DNA of 39,215 nucleotides from positions 1 to 39,215 of the forward strand of contig MWYY01000046.1 in NCBI GenBank assembly GCA_002050355.1, read 5' to 3'. This document shows, piece after piece, positions 24,094-32,623 of the stretch. Position 1 is the first letter of the stretch, and each line of letters opens with the position of its first letter. This stretch comes from Acidobacteria bacterium 28-9. Its GTDB lineage: Bacteria > Acidobacteriota > Blastocatellia > Pyrinomonadales > Pyrinomonadaceae. Below the pieces are notes generated by a model. It saw nothing but the letters and a program-made list of their open reading frames with translations, ran no database searches and was not told the origin of the DNA. The position numbers and the translations under genes were made by a program.

Positions 24094-25341
24094 TTAACCG
24101 AACATTCGCGGCAGACGTTTGTTTAAATTTTTCGGCAGCAGAATTTCCATCGCGTCGTCAACCGTAACGATTCCGGCAATCTCGCCTAAATCGTCAACCA
24201 CGGGCAAAGCCAGCAGATTGTATTCGGCAATCGTCTGCGCGACTTCTTCGGCATCGTCATTTGGATGCGCAAATTGGAATTTGTCGCGCATAACTTCCGA
24301 AAGCGGCAGTGTCGGGTCTGCTAAAATCAAGTTTCGCAGAGAAATTAAACCTTCAAGTTTCCAGGAATTCTCCTGCTCGACAATGTAAAGGTAATAAATC
24401 ATATTCGGCGTTTCCGCCATTTCGCGCAATCGCGCAATTGCTTGACCGACCGTTAAATCTTTCGGAAATGTTACGAATTCCGTCGTCATCAAACCGCCCG
24501 CCGTATCTTTATGAAACGGAAGAAGCTCGGCAACGTCGGCTTTTTCGTCTTCTTCCATCAAATCGAAAAGTTCCTGCGCCTTTGCATCCGAAAGCTCACC
24601 CAAAACGTCGACGGCATCGTCCGGCGACATCTCTTCCAGAATATCGGCTGCGCGCTCTTCGTCCATTTTCTCTAAAATCCGCGCTTGATTTTCCGTAGAC
24701 ATCTCTTCCAAAGTGTCTGCGGCGATTTCGTTGTCGAGAGATTCGACGATTTCCGTGCGGTGAATTGGCGAAAGCGCTTCGGCAAGCTGCGCGATTTCAA
24801 CCGGATGAAGCCGCGAAAGTTTGTCTTTTGAAGATTTTAGCTGAACGGCGACGGTTGATTTATCGGTCGCCAGATAGCCGACATCCGCCCAATCGAGAAC
24901 TTCCACCGTTCGATTGCTGCCGTAAAAACCGACCGGCATCAGACGCCGCAAAAATCCTTGCAGACTAATATCCGCGCCGCTTACGCGCCAGTGGAGTCCG
25001 ACCTGGATAATCTGCACGTCGTTGACGCGCACCACACGCTTGCCATCAACATCTATCAACTGGTTGTCTAAAACGTCTTTTGCCAGCAGAACTTCACCCG
25101 TCCGTCTGTTAAACGGCTTTAAGTCAATCGTTTCCGAATTCATCCGCGCGCCGTTTTTACCGAGTGAAGAAATTTTCGAGCGCGGCATAAAAAAAACGCG
25201 ATGGCGGAAGCGCGCAGCCAGTCCGATGACGGGCGGATAATCTTCGTCGCCGTAGCGAACTACCACGTCTTTTATAGCGGCAATCTTTTCGCCTTCGGCA
25301 TCATAAATCGGGCTTCCCAAAATTTGCGACAGATAAAGCAT
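24094..25341 (-). CDS. Soluble PRC-barrel / MgtE_N / CBS-pair protein
   Basis: A 415-residue cytosolic protein. PRC-barrel-like beta domains come first (about 1-75 and 85-160). An MgtE N-terminal-like superhelical domain (about 165-275, with repeated Ala-Ala-Asp-x-Leu-Glu-Glu-Met) follows, then two CBS domains (about 280-400). The MgtE transmembrane channel domain is missing. The regulatory half of MgtE senses Mg2+, so this protein may sense divalent cations or nucleotides for another transporter. No transporter gene is adjacent. The first gene of a two-gene operon with the TlpA-like gene. Confidence 0.82.
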   Translation of the reverse strand: MLYLSQILGSPIYDAEGEKIAAIKDVVVRYGDEDYPPVIGLAARFRHRVFFMPRSKISSLGKNGARMNSETIDLKPFNRRTGEVLLAKDVLDNQLIDVDGKRVVRVNDVQIIQVGLHWRVSGADISLQGFLRRLMPVGFYGSNRTVEVLDWADVGYLATDKSTVAVQLKSSKDKLSRLHPVEIAQLAEALSPIHRTEIVESLDNEIAADTLEEMSTENQARILEKMDEERAADILEEMSPDDAVDVLGELSDAKAQELFDLMEEDEKADVAELLPFHKDTAGGLMTTEFVTFPKDLTVGQAIARLREMAETPNMIYYLYIVEQENSWKLEGLISLRNLILADPTLPLSEVMRDKFQFAHPNDDAEEVAQTIAEYNLLALPVVDDLGEIAGIVTVDDAMEILLPKNLNKRLPRMFG

Positions 25342-25538
25342 AGATTAAAGATAAACGATGTTCGCCGAAGTTTGAAAGGCGTAAGGATAAACAATTTCCG
25401 GTTCTAAGAAAATGCGCTTGAAAATCATTAAATTAATGATAATTTTTGATGAAGTAAAAAGGTATGCAAAATCTTTTTTGTTTGAAAACGACAATTCTTG
25501 TAAGATTGAAACGAAAAACTATGGTCTGGAAAATAAAA

Positions 25539-25573
25539 ACTGACGGCTGATTACTGACAACCGAACACTAAAC
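25539..25573. repeat. Heptamer array 4 nt before the zinc-ribbon gene
   Basis: Degenerate units ACTGACG, GCTGATT, ACTGACA, ACCGAAC, ACTAAAC, then TTTT and the ATG at 25578. No Shine-Dalgarno is present. It is more degenerate than the other arrays. Confidence 0.65.
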
Positions 25574-25577
25574 TTTT

Positions 25578-26174
25578 ATGTTTTGCACAAAATGCGGCGC
25601 GAGAAATTCCGATCAAGCGATTTACTGTCAAAAGTGCGGAAGCGTTTTGCAAGCCGAAGAAGAAACGCGTATCGCGCCTCGCATAAAAATAGAAAAAGAA
25701 GAAACCGAAGATGTCGAAAAACAAATTTTTTCGGTTTCTCCGACCTTGATGTTCATTAAAATCGGTTATGCTCTGGCAGCATTCGGCGCGCTTCTGCTAG
25801 TTGCTCTGTTCAGTTTTTTCACACAATTGACAAAGGTCGAAATTTCCGCTTGGTTTTCAGTTTTAGCAGGACTTTCCTTACTTTTGATTCCGGCGTTTCA
25901 CCATCTCAAACAAAAAATGTCGCGTTATACATTGACGGACGCGAAAATCGAGATTGATGAAGGCTTGATTTCAAAAACTACGAGAAACATTCCGCTCCGC
26001 TCGATTCAAGATGTTACGGTCGTCGCAACTATTCCGCAAAGAATGCTCGGTTTCGGCAATCTGATTATTGATAACGCGAGCGAAACGGGCGGGAAAATCG
26101 TTTTGAAAAACATCGATTCGCCGCAGAAATACGCCGAAGTTATGCTCAAGCAAATGCGACGACTAAACAGGTAA
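25578..26174 (+). CDS. Zinc-ribbon plus bacterial PH-domain membrane protein
   Basis: A 198-residue protein. An N-terminal zinc ribbon has Cys3, Cys6, Cys17 and Cys20. Two hydrophobic segments (about 55-75 and 92-110) come next. The C-terminal bPH_2-type domain (about 115-195) contains Tyr-Thr-Leu-Thr-Asp-Ala-Lys and Ile-Pro-Leu-Arg-Ser-Ile-Gln-Asp-Val. Proteins of this build are common and poorly characterised. Gene order suggests no partner other than rfbB, 80 nt downstream. Confidence 0.8.
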   Translation: MFCTKCGARNSDQAIYCQKCGSVLQAEEETRIAPRIKIEKEETEDVEKQIFSVSPTLMFIKIGYALAAFGALLLVALFSFFTQLTKVEISAWFSVLAGLSLLLIPAFHHLKQKMSRYTLTDAKIEIDEGLISKTTRNIPLRSIQDVTVVATIPQRMLGFGNLIIDNASETGGKIVLKNIDSPQKYAEVMLKQMRRLNR

Positions 26175-26212
26175 AAACAATTACAAACTTCAAGTTACGA
26201 ATAGAACTTTTC

Positions 26213-26254
26213 CGATATTCGTAATTTGAAATTCGTAATTCGTAATCGGATTTT
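26213..26254. repeat. Heptamer array directly before the rfbB start codon
   Basis: Units CGATATT, CGTAATT, TGAAATT, CGTAATT, CGTAATC, GGATTTT, ending at 26254. The rfbB ATG is at 26255 and there is no Shine-Dalgarno. The same unit type (TGTAATT, CGTATTT) occurs in purL. Confidence 0.9.
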
Positions 26255-27262
26255 ATGAAAACTATATTTGTAACCGGCGGCGCGGGTTTTATCGGTTCGG
26301 CTTTTGTTCGCCTTGTTTTAGACGAGATTTCTAATGTGAAAATCGTCAATTTCGACGCGCTGACTTACGCTGGAAACCCGGACAATCTGCAAGGTTTGGA
26401 CGAAACTCGCCACCGATTCGTCAAAGGCGACATCTGCGACAAAGACGCTGTTTTGCAGGCATTGCCTGAAGATTGTGAAGCAATTTTCAACTTCGCCGCC
26501 GAATCGCACGTTGACCGTTCAATCAATTCGGCAAGTGAATTTGTCCTGACGAATGTTCTCGGAACGCAGATTTTGCTTGACTCGGCACGTGCGAAAAACG
26601 TGCGAAGGTTTGTTCAAATCTCGACTGACGAAGTGATGGGAACTTTGCCTGAAAACGAAACGGCATTTTTCACCGAAACTTCGCCCTTGAAGCCGAATTC
26701 GCCTTACGCCGCGTCGAAAGCCGCCGCCGAGCATCTCGTTCGCGCGGCACACGAAACTTTCGGCGTCGATACAATCATTACGCGCTGCGGAAACAACTAC
26801 GGTCAGCGTCAATTTCCTGAAAAACTGATTCCATTGATAATCGCCAACGCGATGAACGACGAGTCTCTGCCGGTTTACGGCGACGGCAAAAACGTCCGCG
26901 ATTGGATTTTTGTCGAAGACCATTGCCGCGCGATTTGGCTCGCGTATGAACGAGGAAAATCCGGCGAAAGCTACAACATCGGCGCGCGCAACGAACGCCA
27001 AAACATCGAAGTCGTCAAATCAATTCTCGACGCCCTCGACAAACCGCACAGCTTAATTAAATTCGTTACTGACCGCCCCGGACACGACAGACGTTACGCG
27101 ATTGACGCAGCCAAAGTTGAAACCGAACTCGGCTGGCAACCACAAACAACGTGGGAAGAAGGCTTACAAAAAACTATCGACTGGTATCTGGAAAATCAGG
27201 ATTGGATAAAGCGCATCCGCAACGGTGCATATCGTGATTATTATAAAAAACAATATGGTTGA
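26255..27262 (+). CDS. rfbB: dTDP-glucose 4,6-dehydratase
   Basis: A 335-residue extended short-chain dehydrogenase/reductase that converts dTDP-glucose to dTDP-4-keto-6-deoxyglucose, the entry to rhamnose and other deoxysugars. The NAD motif GGAGFIGS is at 8-15. The catalytic Tyr151 and Lys155 are in SPYAASK. The Thr-Asp-Glu triad is at 124-126, and the motif reads TDEVMG where most members have TDEVYG. The Met is probably harmless but unusual. rfbA, rfbC and rfbD are not in the window. Translation appears to start directly after the heptamer array. Confidence 0.92.
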   Translation: MKTIFVTGGAGFIGSAFVRLVLDEISNVKIVNFDALTYAGNPDNLQGLDETRHRFVKGDICDKDAVLQALPEDCEAIFNFAAESHVDRSINSASEFVLTNVLGTQILLDSARAKNVRRFVQISTDEVMGTLPENETAFFTETSPLKPNSPYAASKAAAEHLVRAAHETFGVDTIITRCGNNYGQRQFPEKLIPLIIANAMNDESLPVYGDGKNVRDWIFVEDHCRAIWLAYERGKSGESYNIGARNERQNIEVVKSILDALDKPHSLIKFVTDRPGHDRRYAIDAAKVETELGWQPQTTWEEGLQKTIDWYLENQDWIKRIRNGAYRDYYKKQYG

Positions 27263-27302
27263 TATTGGAAAATATACTGTTGCGGCATTGAGTAAAATTT
27301 TA

Positions 27303-27329
27303 TTGACTCTGCAAAGAATACTGTATAAT
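27303..27329 (+). promoter_or_regulatory. Sigma-70-like promoter firing into a gene-less gap
   Basis: TTGACT (27303-27308) and a perfect TATAAT (27324-27329) are separated by 15 nt; the spacer is a little short. A palindromic element lies immediately downstream at the expected start site. No plus-strand gene follows before pta, which is on the minus strand. Confidence 0.55.
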
Positions 27330-27331
27330 TA

Positions 27332-27450
27332 TTCCGCATATAACGTTATTATGCGGAAAGTTTTCTGGATAATACACGAAATTGGCGTATTGGGCGGAAA
27401 CTTTTCCGCTTAATCACAAGTTGGGCGGCTTGTGGTAATATTGAACCTGC
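27332..27450 (+). ncRNA. Candidate structured small RNA
   Basis: Downstream of the promoter three stems can be drawn. TTCCGCAT (27332) pairs with ATGCGGAA (27351-27358), enclosing ATAACGTTAT. GCGGAAAGTTTTC (27353 on) can instead pair with GGAAACTTTTCCGC (27400 region), about 13 bp with one bulge. CACAAG pairs with CTTGTG around 27416-27436. The first two stems share bases, so they are mutually exclusive, as in a switch. No known RNA family is recognised, and the exact ends are unknown. Confidence 0.35.
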
Positions 27451-27672
27451 CTAATTTTTAAGTTGAATGAAAGCAAATTGCGACCAACACAACCCCGTTC
27501 CAACTTTTGATAGGAAGAGATATTATTTGTAGAGGTATCTTTACAATGAGTTTTGATGGACACTTCTCCTTTTCAATCTAAACACGTCCAAGAAGTCTTT
27601 GTACGCGAGGCACATAAGCGCTCTTGATAAAATTGTTGTCCGTGCGACCACATCAATTCGAGCGTTAAGCCG

Positions 27673-28680
27673 TTAAAAATTAATTTTTCGCGCCTGCGAT
27701 TGAACTGCTGTAATTGCAACAGCATCAACAATATCTTCTACTTTGCAGCCGCGTGAAAGATCGTTGCAGGGTTTATCCAAACCTTGCAGAATCGGTCCAA
27801 TGGCGGTTCCACCGGTTAATCTTTCGGTTAATTTATAAGCGATATTTCCGGCGTTTAAATCAGGAAAAATTAAGACGTTCGCGCGTCCGGCAACGTTTGA
27901 GCCTTGCGCTTTCGATGCAGCGACTGATGGAATTAACGCGGCGTCTGCTTGTAGTTCGCCGTCGATTTCGAGTTCGGGAAAACGAGCGCGGACGGTTTTC
28001 GTCGCTTCGACAATTTTGTCAACAAACGGATGTTTCGCGCTCCCTTTTGTCGAAAAAGAAAGCATCGCAACTTTTGGTTCGACTTGAAGAAGCGCGCGAC
28101 ATGACTCAGCCGAAGCGATGGCAATTTCTGCGAGTTCGGAAACGTTCGGGTCAATCACAACGCCGCAATCGGCGTAAATCATTGCCCCTTCGTATCCGAA
28201 ATTTTTGTCCGGCACAACCATTAAGAAAAAACTCGAAACGGTTTTGAAACCTTCGCGCGCGCCGATACAGCGCAAAGCCGCCGCAACCGTGTGCGCCGTC
28301 GTGTTGGTCGCGCCCGCAACCGAGCCGTCGGCTTTGCCCAATCGTACAAGCAGATTTCCGAAATAAAGCGAATCTTTGACGGTTTGCTCGGCTTCTTCCA
28401 AAGTTACACCTTTGGCGCGGCGCAGTCCGTGATAAAGCGTCGCAATTTTGCCGAAGTCGGCGGATTTTCGATGGTCTAGAATTTCCACGCCGTTCAAATT
28501 TGCGTTTGACGCGCGCGCTGTTTCGCGAATTTTCTCTTCATCTCCCACGAATGTAATTTTGGCAATTCGCTCGCCGGCACACTTTTCCGCCGCTTGCAGC
28601 GTTCTGGCGTCTTCACCTTCGGGCAAAATGATGTGCTGAAGATTTGACGACGCGCGCTGTCTAATTTTTTCAAGTATCAT
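27673..28680 (-). CDS. pta: Phosphate acetyltransferase
   Basis: A 335-residue short-form phosphotransacetylase, which interconverts acetyl-CoA and acetyl phosphate. Diagnostic motifs are [16 protein letters not shown] (mid-chain), [12 protein letters not shown] and [18 protein letters not shown] near the C-terminus. The N-terminal DRTGG and P-loop domains of long Pta are absent, which is normal for the short class. Phosphate butyryltransferase is a less likely alternative. No ackA is adjacent. It is divergent from the DUF1232 gene. Confidence 0.92.
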   Translation of the reverse strand: MILEKIRQRASSNLQHIILPEGEDARTLQAAEKCAGERIAKITFVGDEEKIRETARASNANLNGVEILDHRKSADFGKIATLYHGLRRAKGVTLEEAEQTVKDSLYFGNLLVRLGKADGSVAGATNTTAHTVAAALRCIGAREGFKTVSSFFLMVVPDKNFGYEGAMIYADCGVVIDPNVSELAEIAIASAESCRALLQVEPKVAMLSFSTKGSAKHPFVDKIVEATKTVRARFPELEIDGELQADAALIPSVAASKAQGSNVAGRANVLIFPDLNAGNIAYKLTERLTGGTAIGPILQGLDKPCNDLSRGCKVEDIVDAVAITAVQSQARKINF

Positions 28681-28773
28681 GTTTTCATTTGTCTCTATAA
28701 AAATTATCCGAATTAATTCATGTAACCTATGATTTCATAAATATTACAAACGGAATTTCTCCGATTTCCTGTT

Positions 28774-28815
28774 CGATAAATGATAAATGATAAATGTTAA
28801 ATGACAAATGTAGAG
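28774..28815. repeat. Heptamer array upstream of the DUF1232 gene
   Basis: Units CGATAAA, TGATAAA, TGATAAA, TGTTAAA, TGACAAA, TGTAGAG. It lies 44 nt upstream of the start codon, leaving room for a normal ribosome site. Confidence 0.88.
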
Positions 28816-28859
28816 ATATTTTTTAGACTTAAAAATTAAGATGAAGGAGCAGAAATAAA

Positions 28860-29375
28860 ATGAACGAAATACAAATGTCGAAAGCGGGAAAACCGACGCG
28901 CAAGGAAAAAGCGCAAATCAAAAATCGAATGAAAGGCTTTCTGATGTTTCTGCCGAATATGTTTAAATTGCTCGGCAAACTTCTGAAGGACAGCCGCGTT
29001 CCGACAACCGAAAAACTGCTGGTAGCGGGCGCGATTTTATACGTCATTATGCCGCTCGATTTTATTCCCGATGTGATTCCGTTTATCGGACAAGTTGACG
29101 ACACTTACCTGGTGGTTTTGACGCTGCTTCGGCTGATAAATCGAACGGACGAATCGGTCGTCCGCGAGCATTGGACAGGCGGCGGCGATATTGTTTCGCT
29201 TGCCGCTTCGATTGCGAACATCGCGCCGATGCTTTTGCCAAAACGAATTACGCGCGTGCTTTCTTCTGAAGTAGAATTAACTGATGCGGGAAAATCTTTT
29301 GGATTGTTCACAAAAAAGCGTCAACCGATTATCTCGGAAATTTCGGTTGATAATAATTCGAGAAATTTAAAGTAA
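28860..29375 (+). CDS. DUF1232 (YkvA-like) membrane protein
   Basis: A 171-residue protein. The YkvA/DUF1232 core is at about residues 50-90: Pro-Thr-Thr-Glu-Lys-Leu-Leu, then a hydrophobic stretch and MPLDFIPDVIPFIGQVDD. Another amphipathic stretch is near 115-135. A clear AAGGAG (28844-28849) lies 10 nt before the ATG, so the start is secure. The family function is unknown. The gene ends at a strong bidirectional hairpin. Confidence 0.87.
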   Translation: MNEIQMSKAGKPTRKEKAQIKNRMKGFLMFLPNMFKLLGKLLKDSRVPTTEKLLVAGAILYVIMPLDFIPDVIPFIGQVDDTYLVVLTLLRLINRTDESVVREHWTGGGDIVSLAASIANIAPMLLPKRITRVLSSEVELTDAGKSFGLFTKKRQPIISEISVDNNSRNLK

Positions 29376-29398
29376 TTTCTACAACCTAAAACAAAATA

Positions 29399-29433
29399 AA
29401 AGCGGCGAGTCTCAAGAAAAGACTCGCCGCTTT
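29399..29433. terminator. Bidirectional terminator between convergent genes
   Basis: A perfect 14-bp GC-rich stem (29399-29412 with 29420-29433) and a 7-nt loop. The A-rich stretch before it gives a good U-tract for minus-strand transcripts. The plus-strand tail is only TTTCG. Confidence 0.9.
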
Positions 29434-29457
29434 CGCGTAATTCAAGAAAACTACTTT

Positions 29458-30408
29458 TTATCTATTAACAGTAAACGTAGAATAAATTGTGCTGGTCGGC
29501 TGCGCTACGTCCGTATCTTCGACCGTTACGAACAAGCCAAAATCTTTCAAAGCCGTTTCGCTTCGAATCTCGGCTTCCTGACGTTTGCCGGTGTTGATGA
29601 TTTGTCCGATTTTCGTATAAGTTTTGTCGGGTGCAACAGCCCACAAAACATAGCGTTTTTGTTTCGGAACCATTTTCAAATCGTCAAACCGCATTTTTAT
29701 TCTGGTTACGCCTTGTTTGCGATTGTTGATATAGGCTTTTCCTTTTAATCCCTGTAAATCACCGGAAAAGTTTATTCTAATTTCCGTTTCGCCCTTCTCA
29801 AATCCCGAAACTCCAAGTAACGGCACATTATAAGGTGACGCAGTTTCCATACTACCGGCGACTTGTTTTTCGTCGCCGACCGGACTAGTTACCCTATTGT
29901 TTACAACAGCAAAACCTTGAGGTATAGAACTGCGAAAAACAACGGGCGTGTCGGTTCCGATAGTATTTAATCCTTCTGTCGGCGAGAGAACCAACATAAA
30001 TTTATCCATCGGTGTTTTATAGGAAACCTTGCCCATACCATTAGCGATACCGGCAGGTCCTAGCAGAGTTACTTTCCCCATCGGGTCAACTGCATAAACA
30101 TAATAGTTTGAAGCATCTGCGGGAAGTCCGGATAAATCCAGATCAACGGTCGTTTCATTACCCATACGCATTACGCGAGCCATACCTTTACCGCTCATAT
30201 TTGCTCCGGGCATCAGATTAACCATGACTTCTTTGCCTACTGGATATTCGATAACAGTGTATGTTCCGTCAGGGTTTTGCACCACGTCGGTTTTGGTCAT
30301 CGTCGTTGTCGTCGTCGTTTTAGTTGTGTCTTGCGCAATGGCAAAACCCGTCAATCCGGCAGTAAGTATTAAACTTCCACCGATTGCAAATAATTTTTTC
30401 TTAAACAT
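29458..30408 (-). CDS. Secreted protein with two similar lobes, unknown function
   Basis: A 316-residue protein. The signal peptide is at residues 1-25 (AIAQ), followed by a Thr-rich linker (28-40). Two segments look alike. The first (about 105-160) has Tyr-Tyr-Val-Tyr-Ala-Val-Asp-Pro, then Phe-Met-Leu-Val-Leu-Ser-Pro and Thr-Pro-Val-Val-Phe. The second (about 252-312) has Tyr-Val-Leu-Trp-Ala-Val-Ala-Pro, then Phe-Gly-Leu-Phe-Val-Thr-Val-Glu and Pro-Thr-Ser-Thr-Ile. Both resemble the C-terminal beta-sandwich of anti-sigma-K (RskA) proteins, but no sigma factor is adjacent. AAGGAGG sits 4 nt before the ATG. A sigma-54-like promoter lies about 100 nt upstream. Confidence 0.7.
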   Translation of the reverse strand: MFKKKLFAIGGSLILTAGLTGFAIAQDTTKTTTTTTMTKTDVVQNPDGTYTVIEYPVGKEVMVNLMPGANMSGKGMARVMRMGNETTVDLDLSGLPADASNYYVYAVDPMGKVTLLGPAGIANGMGKVSYKTPMDKFMLVLSPTEGLNTIGTDTPVVFRSSIPQGFAVVNNRVTSPVGDEKQVAGSMETASPYNVPLLGVSGFEKGETEIRINFSGDLQGLKGKAYINNRKQGVTRIKMRFDDLKMVPKQKRYVLWAVAPDKTYTKIGQIINTGKRQEAEIRSETALKDFGLFVTVEDTDVAQPTSTIYSTFTVNR

Positions 30409-30505
30409 AAAGCCTCCTTAGCTATCGTTTGGTAAATTTTTTAATTCGCTTATTTGTGAGTGCGAATTTATTTATGAGTGAGAATTTCAATTGTGATGAT
30501 TCTTT

Positions 30506-30521
30506 TGCAAGACTTATGCCG
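30506..30521 (-). promoter_or_regulatory. Sigma-54-like promoter of the secreted-protein gene
   Basis: Read on the minus strand, CGGCATAAGTCTTGCA has the invariant GG-N10-GC spacing and departs from the TGGCACRNNNNTTGCW consensus at two positions. A start near 30495 would give a leader of about 87 nt before the good AAGGAGG and ATG at 30408. Confidence 0.55.
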
Positions 30522-30634
30522 AAAAGACAAACTCATTTATTTTGTGTAACTTAAGGGGTCCTAAATTTATCTATATAATCTTCATTGTATTTTTAGTGTA
30601 TTAAAATTTGACATAAGTTGTTGTGAACAAAATA

Positions 30635-30668
30635 AAAAACGACAGGTTTTAATAAACTTGCCGTTTTT
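30635..30668 (-). terminator. Terminator after sppA
   Basis: A stem of about 14 bp, AAAAACG...CGTTTTT, with one mismatch and one G-T pair. On the minus strand it ends in CGTTTTTTATTTTG, a good U-tract, 24 nt after the sppA stop. A direct repeat, GTTGTGAACAAAATA / GTTGTGAAACAAAATA, flanks the hairpin (from 30618 and 30669). Confidence 0.7.
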
Positions 30669-30691
30669 GTTGTGAAACAAAATACTGGAAA

Positions 30692-32482
30692 CTATTTTAT
30701 TTCCAGTTGATAAGCCAACATTGTTAATGTTTCGCCCGGTTTGAATCGGTCGAAAAGCGCGGCAGAGCGAAAAACTTTCTGGGCGTCCTTTGGCAGAGCG
30801 TCGATTAACGCTTTTTGTTCTCTGGCTTTGACCGTTGCTTCATCATCTGAGCTAAAAAATGACGACAAAAACGGTTGCGGAGCCGGAAAGACAACGCGCT
30901 TGACATCTTTATCAGCCGGAAGATGTGCCAAGTCTCTGGCGATTTCAACGGCTTTATCTAATCCGCCGAATTCATCCACCAACCCGCGTTCTTTTGCTTG
31001 AAATCCCGTCCAAACGCGCCCTTGCGCGACGTTGTGAATTTCTTCGACTGATTTTCCACGACCCGCCGCAACCTTCGGCACAAAGTTGTCCCAATAGAAA
31101 AAATCGGCTTGGCTTTGAACTTTTTTTAGCTGTTCTTCATTCCAAGGCTCACTGTCGCGGAATAATCCGGCGTTTTTGCCGCGCGTGATATATTCATTTG
31201 TAATGCCTAGCCAATCGTATAAGCCTTTGATAACCGGACGTGCGAGAATAACGCCGATTGAACCGGTAACAGTCGAAGGTTCGGCAACGATTTTGCTTGA
31301 GTTGCAGGCAATGTAGTAACCGCCCGACGCCGCCACGTCGCCCATTGAGGTTACGACCGGTTTTTTCGTTTTTGCGTATTCGAGCGTGTGCCACATCAAA
31401 TCCGACGCCAGAGCCGAGCCGCCGCCCGAATCGACGCGCAAGACAATTGCTTTTACTGAAACGTCATCTGCTGCCTCTTTTACGGCGCGAACAATTGTGT
31501 CCGAACCGATTGTCTGACTGCCGCCGAAGCTGCCGTCGCTTGATTTTCCGCTCGTAATCAACCCGGACGCGAAGATAACCGCAATTCTTTCGCCGACGTT
31601 TAACCCCAGAGACTCCGGCGTTACTTCTTTGTAATTGGCGGCGGTCAACAATCGCAAATCTTCCGTATCTTTGTAGCCCAAACGATTTTTCAATTCTTTA
31701 TAAACTTCGTCTTTATAAATCGCGCCGTCAATCAAATTCTGCTGCTTGGCTTCGAGTGCGTTGTAAGGCGCGTTGTCAATAATGGCTACCACGTCGGCGG
31801 CAGACTTTTTGCGCGCGTCGGCAATAGTCGAAATCATTCGTCCATAATAATCGTCGAGCATAGCGTTTAAAACTTCGCGCTGTTCGGGCGATAAATCTTT
31901 GCGGACGAGCGGGTCGTTTGCGCCTTTGTATTTTCCGACGTGAACCGATTGAAACTCGACGCCGAGTTTATCAAGCGAGCCTTTGTAAAACTGCGCCTGT
32001 GCCTGCAACCCGATAATGCCCAATTCACCGGTCGGCGGCAAAAATATTTTATCGGCGGCGGTTGCCACGTAATATTCTTTGTTGCCGCCGTATTCCATAT
32101 AAGCGTAGACCGGTTTGCCCGAAGTCTTAAAATCCGCGATTGCGTCGCGCAGTTCGTCGGCTTTTCCCCAGCCAATACCTGAAATTTCAATATCGAACAA
32201 AACCGCGCCGACGCGAGTGTCAACCTTTGCTTTGCGAAGCTGCGTCAAAATACCTGAAAATGATTGGTTGGGACTGCCGCCGAAAATTTTCGCCATTACG
32301 TCGTCCGGCGCGTAATCGGGCAGACTGCCTGAAATCTTTAAAACCAGAACGCTGTTGTCGGGAACTTGCGGTTTTCTTAATGCTTCGGCAAGCAGCGCAA
32401 TTCCGATAATTGCTACCAGAACACAGGTGAGAACGACCGCACCGACGATGAGAAGAGTTTTTGCCGTTTTTGACATTGCCAT
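30692..32482 (-). CDS. sppA: Signal peptide peptidase SppA, 67K type
   Basis: A 596-residue membrane-anchored serine protease with two S49 domains. It degrades leftover signal peptides in the inner membrane. An N-terminal transmembrane segment covers about 10-33. The general base is Lys186 in the N-terminal domain (GKYKGANDP). The nucleophile is Ser386 in the C-terminal domain (GDVAASGGYYIA). Both catalytic residues are present. The length is close to the E. coli protein (about 618). It is followed by a terminator and preceded by the DUF72 gene in the same direction. Confidence 0.93.
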   Translation of the reverse strand: MAMSKTAKTLLIVGAVVLTCVLVAIIGIALLAEALRKPQVPDNSVLVLKISGSLPDYAPDDVMAKIFGGSPNQSFSGILTQLRKAKVDTRVGAVLFDIEISGIGWGKADELRDAIADFKTSGKPVYAYMEYGGNKEYYVATAADKIFLPPTGELGIIGLQAQAQFYKGSLDKLGVEFQSVHVGKYKGANDPLVRKDLSPEQREVLNAMLDDYYGRMISTIADARKKSAADVVAIIDNAPYNALEAKQQNLIDGAIYKDEVYKELKNRLGYKDTEDLRLLTAANYKEVTPESLGLNVGERIAVIFASGLITSGKSSDGSFGGSQTIGSDTIVRAVKEAADDVSVKAIVLRVDSGGGSALASDLMWHTLEYAKTKKPVVTSMGDVAASGGYYIACNSSKIVAEPSTVTGSIGVILARPVIKGLYDWLGITNEYITRGKNAGLFRDSEPWNEEQLKKVQSQADFFYWDNFVPKVAAGRGKSVEEIHNVAQGRVWTGFQAKERGLVDEFGGLDKAVEIARDLAHLPADKDVKRVVFPAPQPFLSSFFSSDDEATVKAREQKALIDALPKDAQKVFRSAALFDRFKPGETLTMLAYQLEIK

Positions 32483-32623
32483 TTATTAAATTATTGCTCC
32501 AAAACTTTTATAAATTTTGCCCGAAAGCAAAACGTCCGTCTTTATCTTACGCAGAAAAATAAAAAAGGTTTGATTAAATAAGGTTGCCGAAGACTTGCAG
32601 GCATAAATGCGTATTCTATTTTT

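Larger units (their letters stand above)
27263..27672. other. 410-base gene-less gap between convergent rfbB and pta
   Basis: The left third holds a sigma-70-like promoter and hairpins (listed separately). The right part (about 27460-27672) has only short open frames on both strands, with no recognisable product, no repeat and no tRNA. It may contain remains of a decayed gene, but none can be named. Confidence 0.5.

Noticed and set aside
27263..27672. Known riboswitch, 6S RNA or tmRNA
   Set aside because: No conserved core motif of these families could be recognised.
27540..27672. Protein-coding remnant after pta
   Set aside because: Short open frames exist in two minus-strand frames, but neither resembles a known family.
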